DNA of 64,000 bases from Oscillospiraceae bacterium. Its GTDB lineage: Bacteria; Bacillota; Clostridia; UBA1212; UBA1255. The notes under the pieces were generated by a model that was not told the origin of the DNA, did no database searches, and was given only the letters and a program-made list of their open reading frames with translations. Where the stretch lies: NCBI GenBank assembly GCA_015069165.1, contig SVJD01000003.1, positions 1 to 64,000 of the forward strand, written 5' to 3'. Positions 1-6,966 of this stretch are shown in pieces. The position numbers and the translations under genes were made by a program. Position 1 is the first letter of the stretch; each line of letters starts with the position of its first letter.

Positions 1-13
1 CGAGGTGAAACAT

Positions 14-799
14 ATGTCATTATTCAAATTCTTTCACTCAACCAAAACGCTCGAAGAAGATATTCAAAGAGAAAAAGATTGTATTTTAAGAATTAAGCAA
101 GCAGTTAGCCAAAAATGTGGCATTGATGAGTTTATAGATTATGATGAGTTTACTGTCGCTTTTGCAGGCTCAAAAGATAATATGGAGTTGTTGCTTGAAA
201 TTTGCACGCAAAAATGTGACGGCAAAAAGTATTTATATGCTTCACTAGACGACGAGGTGTCGTGGCAAGAGTGGGATTTCGACAACCTAGATGAATTTGA
301 AAACAATATTATTGACCATATCGCAAATAGAGTAAATCGTACAATTAAAACAGTAACAGAAGTTAAAAATAAAAGCTTTAGAATTGCGTCCTATTATTTA
401 GATGAAAATGGCGAATGGATATGTTTTGAAGACCATAGTTCAGATAGTAAATGGTTTTGTTTTATTACTTCTCACTTGACCGAAACGAACGAAACAATAA
501 AGACATACAAGCTGCAAACAAGTGTTTCTTGGGATGACAAATACAAAAAATTGGATTTAGCACAGGGTAAACTGCAAACCATTTGTGATGATGACCAAGA
601 TATGTTGCTCATCACTTATGAAGACGGTATGCAAATAGATGTCGGCTATATTAAAGAGGATAAAACATACTACATCACAGTTGTGAAAGATGATACAATT
701 GAATCTTGGAACAATCCACTTGGAGAATTTGCAACTACCGAAAAATCTAAATTGTCAACCGAATTGCAAAAAGCAATCTACAAATTCCGTAATATCTAA
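14..799 (+). CDS. Hypothetical soluble protein
   Basis: I do not recognise this protein. It has about 261 residues, is hydrophilic and acidic, and shows no signal peptide, membrane segment or catalytic motif I can name. The ATG at 14 is chosen because a GAGGTG ribosome site lies at 2-7; the in-frame GTG at 5 would overlap that site. The gene touches the window edge, so upstream partners are unseen. Downstream on the opposite strand lie a decayed helicase fragment and an AbiE locus, so it may belong to accessory DNA, but that rests on context only. Confidence 0.6.
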   Translation: MSLFKFFHSTKTLEEDIQREKDCILRIKQAVSQKCGIDEFIDYDEFTVAFAGSKDNMELLLEICTQKCDGKKYLYASLDDEVSWQEWDFDNLDEFENNIIDHIANRVNRTIKTVTEVKNKSFRIASYYLDENGEWICFEDHSSDSKWFCFITSHLTETNETIKTYKLQTSVSWDDKYKKLDLAQGKLQTICDDDQDMLLITYEDGMQIDVGYIKEDKTYYITVVKDDTIESWNNPLGEFATTEKSKLSTELQKAIYKFRNI

Positions 800-931
800 C
801 CACAAAAGCGAGGAGTCTGTGAAAAAAAGTCTGTAAAAGTTTAAAAGAAATGTCTTCTGTGATAAAATAAAAAACATAGGAGGCCTTTAATTTTAGAAAG
901 TTTTCTTTCAACCTTTTGAACATATTTATCA
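800..931. other. Gene-free stretch after the first gene
   Basis: AT-rich DNA between the first gene and the decayed helicase fragment. A 61-codon minus-strand frame starting at 932 (ATG overlapping the TAA stop of the helicase fragment) runs back into the end of the first gene. It reads like frame-shifted continuation of the same relic rather than a gene. I see no promoter or terminator I would defend. Confidence 0.3.
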
Positions 932-1243
932 TTATCTATCACCTTTTAAAAAACGTTTAATCAATTCAATGACTGCCGTAGTCTTTCCAAAACCCGCAGG
1001 AGGATCTAACAAAAACAATCCACGTTTTACCTCGTTTATTATCAAACTTTTATCTTATTTATTATACTTGTTTCTTGTAAGCATATTAGCTTTTCTATTG
1101 GTACTACTGTTGTCTTTCTTATATCCAGATGCAATATACTGTTTAATTGCAGAAATTGATTCTGCTGTTTCTGTATTGATCACATTATGTTTCTCTTTTC
1201 TCTTATTTTTTTGTTTACTGCGTACCAAATATCGACTTAACGC
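932..1243 (-). pseudogene. Decayed helicase-like P-loop fragment
   Basis: On the minus strand a 40-codon stretch (1054 down to 932) encodes a Walker A signature, PAGFGKTTA, in the context LFLLDPP before and VIELIKR after, as seen near the start of DEAD/DEAH-type helicases. It ends at TAA after KGDR. The same frame is open upstream from 1243 to 1058, with a lysine-rich stretch, but is interrupted by a TAA at 1055-1057. There is no good start codon or ribosome site. I read it as the remains of the 5' part of a helicase-like gene broken by at least one in-frame stop. The ATPase identity is fairly clear; the family is a guess. Confidence 0.45.
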
Positions 1244-1756
1244 TTACTCACCAATATCATTTAGTATCTCGCTGATTTGAGAGAACACACTCAGTGCATC
1301 ATCAAAGCTCTGCTGTTCGTCAGTATATAGCAATTCTTTGTGTAAGTTCTCATATGTCGAGCGAACCTGATCGTTGAGATAATGTTTCCAGACACCGAAA
1401 TTATAAGTACCTGTCGGATCGTATTCTTGGCTTATATTACGCTTTTCAAGGTAATAAGAGTCTGTCTGCTTGGTAATATCAATTAAGCGTTTGAGCTCGT
1501 CCTTGTCAGTTTCATCAATGCCCAAGAATGTCAAATCAATATCCTCGGAAAAACGTTCAATGGAACCGGGATAACATTTACTTAGTGATGTACCACCTTT
1601 GAACACGCATTTCTCTACATATTCGCTGTCTGCCAAGTTCTTCAAAAGCAAAACGATATAGTAATCACGCTCGATGGCAGACTCCGGCAAATGCTTATCT
1701 GCTGCAACTATGGATATTAAATCTCTAAACTCAGTTGTAAATTCGTGTAGCCTCAT
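1244..1756 (-). CDS. abiEii: AbiEii/AbiGii-type nucleotidyltransferase toxin, short form
   Basis: This is the toxin half of an AbiE (type IV) toxin-antitoxin system. AbiEii proteins are nucleotidyltransferase-fold toxins; characterised relatives modify tRNA. The family signature is present at about residues 52-80: FKGGTSLSK followed by RFSEDIDL, the metal-binding nucleotidyltransferase motif. The protein is only 170 residues, whereas AbiEii proteins are usually around 250-300. The start and the C-terminal helices look family-like, so the missing part seems to be internal, after residue ~115. The start overlaps the end of abiEi by 26 bp, as expected for a coupled pair. It may be inactive. Confidence 0.8.
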   Translation of the reverse strand: MRLHEFTTEFRDLISIVAADKHLPESAIERDYYIVLLLKNLADSEYVEKCVFKGGTSLSKCYPGSIERFSEDIDLTFLGIDETDKDELKRLIDITKQTDSYYLEKRNISQEYDPTGTYNFGVWKHYLNDQVRSTYENLHKELLYTDEQQSFDDALSVFSQISEILNDIGE

Positions 1757-2438
1757 ACAGCTCCTCCATCATGGGATGTTTATATTCTGACAGGGATGAC
1801 AAATATTCGTTGAGATTATTATCTACATTGTAATAGTTCAAAATTTCCCTAAAAAAAGAAATGGTCGATTTCTTGTACTTTTTAGCAGAAACGATTTTCT
1901 CAAATGCACCGGCATTAAAAGATTCTGCCAACTGTTCCGTATATGCAAGAAATGCAGAATAGTTGATATCTTGTATCTCATTAAAGTTTTGCAAAACTTC
2001 TAATCCGTGAATCATACTTGTAATTTCTTTGGAGAATTCCAACGGCACCTGGTGAACAACAACGTTTCGAATTGACTTTGTTAATCCCTCAAGAGCAGAC
2101 GACATAACGGTTATATTTTTCGATATCTGTGTTGTTAAATTCAAAGCATTGTACAGTGAATAGCCGACTACCGTGCCTGATTCATTTTCGGTAAAGGCAG
2201 ATATGATTTCTTTTTCCGATGGCGGAACGATTCCGTACTTGTTCACCTTAGGCAAGTGATACGTACCTTTCGCAATTTTAACGAGTTCTCCCGATTCACA
2301 CAGTCTCTGAAGTGTTTTATAATACGCTGCCTCACCTATCTGTCCGGATAATTTTTCTCTATATAGTTTACTAGCAACAATCAACTCATTTTCTTTAAAC
2401 TCGGCAAGAGCATTTTTTACAATCGGATTGCTTTTCAT
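1731..2438 (-). CDS. abiEi: AbiEi-type antitoxin / transcriptional regulator
   Basis: This is the antitoxin partner of AbiEii, 235 residues. The N-terminal ~70 residues form a winged-helix-like segment (YYKTLQRLCESGEL followed by KGTYHLP), as in AbiEi/DUF6088-type regulators. The C-terminal domain is typical of the family. Family members neutralise the toxin and repress their own operon by binding inverted repeats. A strong ribosome site (AGGGAGGTG) sits just before the ATG at 2438. Upstream are a consensus promoter and a perfect 13-bp inverted repeat, which fits autoregulation. It overlaps the downstream toxin gene by 26 bp. Confidence 0.82.
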   Translation of the reverse strand: MKSNPIVKNALAEFKENELIVASKLYREKLSGQIGEAAYYKTLQRLCESGELVKIAKGTYHLPKVNKYGIVPPSEKEIISAFTENESGTVVGYSLYNALNLTTQISKNITVMSSALEGLTKSIRNVVVHQVPLEFSKEITSMIHGLEVLQNFNEIQDINYSAFLAYTEQLAESFNAGAFEKIVSAKKYKKSTISFFREILNYYNVDNNLNEYLSSLSEYKHPMMEELYEATRIYN

Positions 2439-2475
2439 TTGTTCCGCACCTCCCTTACAAAACTCCTTCGTTATT

Positions 2476-2504
2476 ATCTTATTAAAAGAACTTCATTTTG
2501 TCAA
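2476..2504 (-). promoter_or_regulatory. Promoter of the abiE operon
   Basis: On the minus strand, TTGACA (2504-2499) and TAAGAT (2481-2476) are separated by 17 bp, a near-consensus sigma-A promoter. It lies about 37 bp before the abiEi start codon. The -35 box is embedded in one arm of the palindrome at 2498-2528, so a bound repressor would occlude it. Confidence 0.8.
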
Positions 2505-2528
2505 GTAAAATCAATTTTTACTTGACAA
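2498..2528. promoter_or_regulatory. Perfect 13-bp inverted repeat, likely AbiEi operator
   Basis: The arms TTGTCAAGTAAAA (2498-2510) and its exact reverse complement (2516-2528) flank a 5-bp loop. A further half-site, ACTTGACAA, lies at 2571-2579. The arm overlaps the -35 element of the abiE promoter. AbiEi proteins are known to bind inverted repeats upstream of their operon, so this is the expected operator. It is not followed by a T-run and is not a terminator. Confidence 0.7.
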
Positions 2529-2607
2529 TAATTAATGATTACTTTGTTATAATACCCAAAACAAAACAAAACTTGACAATCTACGTATTTCTTTATCTAC
2601 AACAACG

Positions 2608-2698
2608 CAGAATGTGCACTTTACGCACATTATAAAACAGTTCACTTTTTTCACACTGCAAAAATTGCCCGTGTTAAAGCAAAATTAACTCAATCAAT
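2608..2698. repeat. Direct repeat copy A flanking the ATPase gene
   Basis: About 91 bp, beginning CAGAATGTGCACTTTACGCA, which aligns without gaps to 4253-4343 at roughly three-quarters identity by eye. It contains the short palindromic core GTGC-ACTTTAC-GCAC. It overlaps the last codons of the ATPase gene, while copy B lies upstream of that gene in the same orientation. Confidence 0.65.
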
Positions 2699-4085
2699 AC
2701 ATATCCTCTAAGGCAATCAATTTCACTTCGCCTTTTTTCTCTAATGCCTTTAGACCTTCTGTAAATCCACCTTTAGAGAAAATATAATAATGATATGTTT
2801 TTCCTTTTCCAAATACAGCAGCATATTTTTTCAGTAGCTCGAATTCGTCTACACCGATTGCTTCGTTTCTAAATTTACATGAACCTATCAAATATTCATT
2901 TTTATTGTCAGTACTACCTACTAAATCAATCTGAACTTGCTTTTTTTCTACGGAATCTGTTCCCCACCATTGTCCGATATCTACTATTTGAAAACCAAGT
3001 TCGTCTGCATAATAAAGCAAATAATCACTACACATTTTTTCAAAAATCAGACCCATATAGTCATTTAGACATGCTTTCACTGCTTTATCATATATCTTTT
3101 CCATTCTACCTGATGCAATCGGTGTCATGTTATTAGGCACAAATCTATACCAAAATCTAAAGAATGGGTCTGCAATGCTATATATGGTTTTCTTTCCCGG
3201 CTTTTCAGTCATAGGTGTTTCCTTCTTCAGAATACCTAAATTGATAAGCACACTCAAATACTTCGAGCACGGTCCGGTTTCAATTCCGGTTTTAGTGCTA
3301 ATCTCATTCATATGAGAAGCACCTTCTGCTATTGCAGTAATTACGGAATTATATACGGCTGGTTCTCTAAGCTCCTGTTTCAACAAATTTGCCGGCTCTT
3401 CAAACAAATATGCCGATCGATCAAAGAAGTTTTCTAACAATGCATTATCAAAATCACCTTGTACATTCAGCTTATTAATATAGTGCGGGATTCCGCCTGT
3501 TACTCCATAAACAAATGCATTTGTTACATTATCCAATTCCGGATTAAAAACCGCTGTTTCTTTATATGTGAGAGGTTCTATCTTAAACTGCCCTGTTCTT
3601 CTTCCATAAAGCGGACTTTGATAACCGAGCACCTGATTTTCCATAAAACTCATAGACGAACCACATAAAATCAAAAACAACTTACTGTCTTTCCAAGTAT
3701 GGTCAATCAAATGTTGTATCCTTGAAGAAATAGATGGATATGACTTAGCTAAATATGGATATTCATCAATAACAAATACAATTCTCTCATTCTCTGCCAA
3801 TCGTGTAATTTCATTCAACGCACTATCAAACGAATTGTATTCAGGAGCGTCTGTCGCATCCGGTTGATTATACGTATAGATGGCTCTGGAAAGAGTCTTT
3901 AAGTTATCTTTTGCGGTTCCCTCCAAAAGAGCCGAAAAAAACACTGTAGGCTTACCTTTACAAAATTCATTTATTATTGTTGTCTTACCCACACGACGTC
4001 TTCCATAAATAACAATACATTCAAAATTCCCGGCGTCATATCTTTTATTTAATTTACGAAGCTCTTCATTTCTACAATAAAACAT
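2694..4085 (-). CDS. P-loop ATPase of the archaeal-ATPase/DUF234 type
   Basis: A STAND-like AAA ATPase of 463 residues. Walker A GRRRVGKTT is at about residues 28-36 and Walker B VFVIDEYP near 105. A winged-helix segment (residues ~240-290) and a C-terminal nuclease-like or DUF234-type domain follow (LVGSTDNKNEYLIGSCKF resembles the D...E.K core of the PD-(D/E)XK fold). Function is not established for these proteins; many sit in mobile or defence DNA. The ATG at 4085 is preferred over an upstream TTG because GGAGGG lies at 4090-4095. A consensus promoter and tandem 15-bp repeats lie just upstream. Confidence 0.8.
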   Translation of the reverse strand: MFYCRNEELRKLNKRYDAGNFECIVIYGRRRVGKTTIINEFCKGKPTVFFSALLEGTAKDNLKTLSRAIYTYNQPDATDAPEYNSFDSALNEITRLAENERIVFVIDEYPYLAKSYPSISSRIQHLIDHTWKDSKLFLILCGSSMSFMENQVLGYQSPLYGRRTGQFKIEPLTYKETAVFNPELDNVTNAFVYGVTGGIPHYINKLNVQGDFDNALLENFFDRSAYLFEEPANLLKQELREPAVYNSVITAIAEGASHMNEISTKTGIETGPCSKYLSVLINLGILKKETPMTEKPGKKTIYSIADPFFRFWYRFVPNNMTPIASGRMEKIYDKAVKACLNDYMGLIFEKMCSDYLLYYADELGFQIVDIGQWWGTDSVEKKQVQIDLVGSTDNKNEYLIGSCKFRNEAIGVDEFELLKKYAAVFGKGKTYHYYIFSKGGFTEGLKALEKKGEVKLIALEDMY

Positions 4086-4110
4086 AATTCCCTCCAAGTA
4101 AGCCTTATTT

Positions 4111-4140
4111 TACTATCTCGCGAGTTACTATCTTACGAGT
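4111..4140. promoter_or_regulatory. Two tandem 15-bp repeats between promoter and ATPase gene
   Basis: TACTATCTCGCGAGT (4111-4125) is followed directly by TACTATCTTACGAGT (4126-4140), differing at two positions. The pair lies immediately downstream of the -10 box at 4144-4149, in the transcribed leader, where a bound protein would block initiation or early elongation. Likely an operator; the binding protein is unknown, possibly the ATPase itself through its winged helix. Confidence 0.55.
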
Positions 4141-4143
4141 ATA

Positions 4144-4172
4144 ATTATATTTTTATTATATCCAAATGTCAA
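4144..4172 (-). promoter_or_regulatory. Consensus promoter for the ATPase gene
   Basis: TTGACA (4172-4167) and TATAAT (4149-4144) on the minus strand with an exact 17-bp spacer, a perfect sigma-A consensus. It lies about 60 bp before the ATG at 4085. Confidence 0.8.
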
Positions 4173-4649
4173 TAATATATTGTTATTGTCATTAAAATAA
4201 GTCTACGGAATCCCGGCACGCTACCCCACTACAGCATAAATTTACAGCAATACAGAATGTGCACTTTGCGCACATAATAAAGTAACCCATTTTGCCCATA
4301 GTGCAAAATTTGCCTGTGTTAAAGGAAATTTAAATCAATCACAAAACAAATACTGTTTAAAAAATTATATTCTTACTATCTTTACATGAAAAGTATTCCG
4401 TACAAACAGCCCCCTTTCACTGTGACAGAGCCATAAGTACCCAAAGTAAGAGATATACTAACTGAAGGAGTAATTACTATTATACAGGCGACTTTGAAAT
4501 TTCATTCTTATATCATTGCTTGAAAGCCTGCTTCCCTATTGTTGTCAAACGGAAGATGCTGCGAAGCTCATACTTATAATGTTATACAGAGAATAATGAA
4601 AAAAACAATTATTAATCTATTACATCCGACACAGCATACTTATTTTTTC
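4173..4649. other. Gene-free stretch between ATPase promoter and DUF4238 gene
   Basis: Nearly 480 bp with no open frame that looks real on either strand. It contains repeat copy B (4253-4343). The rest is AT-rich without a recognisable terminator for the restriction-modification operon that ends at 4650. It may be a junction between two separately acquired cassettes. Confidence 0.4.
4253..4343. repeat. Direct repeat copy B flanking the ATPase gene
   Basis: Second copy of the ~91-bp repeat at 2608-2698, same orientation, ungapped by eye. The most conserved parts are the first 29 bp around GTGCACTTTGCGCAC and the stretch TGTGTTAAAG near the end. The two copies bracket the ATPase gene and its promoter. 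Confidence 0.65.
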
Positions 4650-5501
4650 CTATATTTTTTTCATCAACATTTGTATATCATCTTTTGATTTAGCAATTAT
4701 CAGTTGTGGAATATCCCAATTAAAGTAGTCTTGGTTTATTTTCTTTACAAATCGATCTTCAATTAAAAGTGATTTGTTTTTAAATTGTCGTGAAAACTCA
4801 CTATTTGAATAAACAGCTGTAATTCGAGGCGTCAACGGAATCCGTGCCATAAAAAACTCTTCTGTACTACAATTGTATCCTACTGGACAATCGCTAGTCA
4901 CAAAATTTCTTGATTTTGTGACAAAGAAAGAGAGATTCAAATTCAATAAATTACCTGTAATTTTTTTAGTTATCCCATCTTCAGTAGGAGACAAAAATAT
5001 TTTTTGCTGAGACAATTCTACAAGTGGCCGAATATTACCCAAATTCATTTCCCTTAACAAATTATCGATCTCTATTATTTCTTTATTTTGTAATAAATCT
5101 AAAGTTTCATCTTCGTCGATAAAACTATTGACTACAAAAAAATTCCTTGATATAAAATTAGCCACCATAGATGCCAATACTTCTTTTTCTTTTAAAGTAC
5201 ATATCAAAGCTGTTTTGTCTAAATTAATTAGACATTTATCTACAATACTACGCAAAACAGTACTGTATTCTCTTTCTATCATAGAAAACATTTTCTCAAT
5301 TTCATTTGGAAGTATAAATTTATTTTTTCCATGCGAAGCTTGCACTTCATATCCATAATCTTTAAAGCAAATGTCCTTAGGATGCGCAGAAAATTGTTTA
5401 CCATCGTTTTTTCTATAACAACATAGCATACCATTTTCACCTGCAAACTGTTTCAAGTAAAATTGCGGAACAAAATGCTGTTTTTTAGTGATGTTTATCA
5501 T
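4650..5501 (-). CDS. DUF4238 family protein
   Basis: 283 residues beginning with the family hallmark KKQHFVPQFYLKQFA at residues 6-20, which identifies DUF4238. The biochemical role is not established, although such proteins are frequent in defence-rich accessory DNA. No membrane segments are visible. A GGGGGTGATG ribosome site precedes the ATG. It is the last gene of the restriction-modification operon, 77 bp after the membrane protein gene, so it could also be a separate passenger. Confidence 0.75.
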   Translation of the reverse strand: MINITKKQHFVPQFYLKQFAGENGMLCCYRKNDGKQFSAHPKDICFKDYGYEVQASHGKNKFILPNEIEKMFSMIEREYSTVLRSIVDKCLINLDKTALICTLKEKEVLASMVANFISRNFFVVNSFIDEDETLDLLQNKEIIEIDNLLREMNLGNIRPLVELSQQKIFLSPTEDGITKKITGNLLNLNLSFFVTKSRNFVTSDCPVGYNCSTEEFFMARIPLTPRITAVYSNSEFSRQFKNKSLLIEDRFVKKINQDYFNWDIPQLIIAKSKDDIQMLMKKI

Positions 5502-5578
5502 ATAATTGCATCACCCCCTTATACAAGCGTCACAACTTCAATGTTTTATCAACTGGTTGATATTTTAATGTATTTCAA

Positions 5579-6964
5579 TCATTTATTCTCTCGTTCACCA
5601 AAATATGCAGGAAGAAAAAGCTCTTCTACAACAAAAGAATGCTCAATAATAATATATTTCTCCCCATCCGATGTTTCTTCCTCTTCTATTTTAGTTTTGT
5701 AATTAGGATTAGTATTAAATTTACATTTTACACTATAACTATTTCCTTTCATATCTTGCAGAATTAACTGAATCGAATCAAGTGGTGCAATCAACGTTAT
5801 GTATGAGTTATTACGAATCTCAATTTGACATGTTTTTCCTTTTTCAATTAATTTTCCGGGGAAAGAATAAACATTATTATTCACATTCACACTACTGAAA
5901 ATAATATTTGTTTCAGATACGTTTTTTATTCCGAAAGAAGAAATTCGAACAGCATATGATTTATTATCTTTAAAATACTGTCTATCACTCAATTTATTGA
6001 AATCAAAATATTTTATAAATGGTATTTCTACATATTCATCATATAAAACTTCAGAGACTAATTTTATATATGGTACATTCTTTATCCGTTCTTCCTCTTT
6101 ACGTTCAGATTTAATACGTTTTAAATCCTCTTGTCGTTTATCATTTGAGTCTTTTATAGTCCATGCAACACCAGCAAGGGTAATTCCTCCACCAAGCAAA
6201 GCAGAATATACAGATACAAAAGCTTCAAAAGCTTTCCCTTTCAAACCGCACCAATTAATATAGTATGGAAATGTAATTGTAATAACTGAGCCCCAAAATA
6301 TAATGCCTATAATACTACTAACTATTTTTTCCGGTTTCTTAGGTTTATACACAAACTGATGTATATACAGTGCAATTGCAACTAAATAGGTAAGCCCAAA
6401 GCAGAATGCATAACACAAACTTGCAGGTTCAATGTTCCCAATACTCTCATTTAACGCCGAAAGTATAAAAGAAAGAACTGCAAGAGAAGTCAATACTACG
6501 GGAGTATTTTCTTGTCCAAATGATTTTTTAAAGAGTACTCTTATGCTCGCAAAAAGTTCAACAAATATAGTTATAAACAATGCTCGTCCTATAAAAAAAG
6601 CTTTAAATCCCCAAAGCTTATAGTCAAAAATTGCTAAAACATTGATTATTTCAGTAACAATCAACGGGGAAATATACAAAATATCATAATAATACTTTTT
6701 CTCATTTTTGCTTTTTTTTATAGAGTTGACAATAACTAATACATATAAAGCAACACCACATAGCATCGAACCACAAACCATTATTATTTTTAACCATGAC
6801 AAGTCAAAAAAAGCATTGGATATAGGAAGTGTTAAAGAATAAATACTAAACAAGAACAATGTAACAACAAATATTAGCTCCAAATACTTTTTATTTATCT
6901 TTTCCCAATGCTTCAACCGCCTTCCCATACAATGATTACGTTTCGACCAATCTTTATTAGGCAT
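5579..6964 (-). CDS. Membrane protein with cytoplasmic C-terminal domain, possible defence accessory
   Basis: 461 residues with about seven hydrophobic segments in the first ~270 residues, then a charged coiled region rich in K, R and E (about 270-295) and a soluble C-terminal domain of ~165 residues. The segment ending LLGGGITLAGVAWTIK before the coiled part recalls a common layout in bacterial membrane proteins of unknown function. I do not recognise a named family for the whole protein. It starts 2 bp after the DUF262 gene ends, so it is very likely cotranscribed with the type I restriction system. A membrane effector role is only inference. Confidence 0.6.
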   Translation of the reverse strand: MPNKDWSKRNHCMGRRLKHWEKINKKYLELIFVVTLFLFSIYSLTLPISNAFFDLSWLKIIMVCGSMLCGVALYVLVIVNSIKKSKNEKKYYYDILYISPLIVTEIINVLAIFDYKLWGFKAFFIGRALFITIFVELFASIRVLFKKSFGQENTPVVLTSLAVLSFILSALNESIGNIEPASLCYAFCFGLTYLVAIALYIHQFVYKPKKPEKIVSSIIGIIFWGSVITITFPYYINWCGLKGKAFEAFVSVYSALLGGGITLAGVAWTIKDSNDKRQEDLKRIKSERKEEERIKNVPYIKLVSEVLYDEYVEIPFIKYFDFNKLSDRQYFKDNKSYAVRISSFGIKNVSETNIIFSSVNVNNNVYSFPGKLIEKGKTCQIEIRNNSYITLIAPLDSIQLILQDMKGNSYSVKCKFNTNPNYKTKIEEEETSDGEKYIIIEHSFVVEELFLPAYFGERENK

Positions 6965-6966
6965 AA

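Noticed and set aside
969-1280. Plus-strand frame resembling a small membrane protein
   Set aside because: Its antisense encodes a Walker A motif in a helicase-like context; no ribosome site; the leucine/phenylalanine richness is a by-product of reading the complement of a lysine-rich frame.
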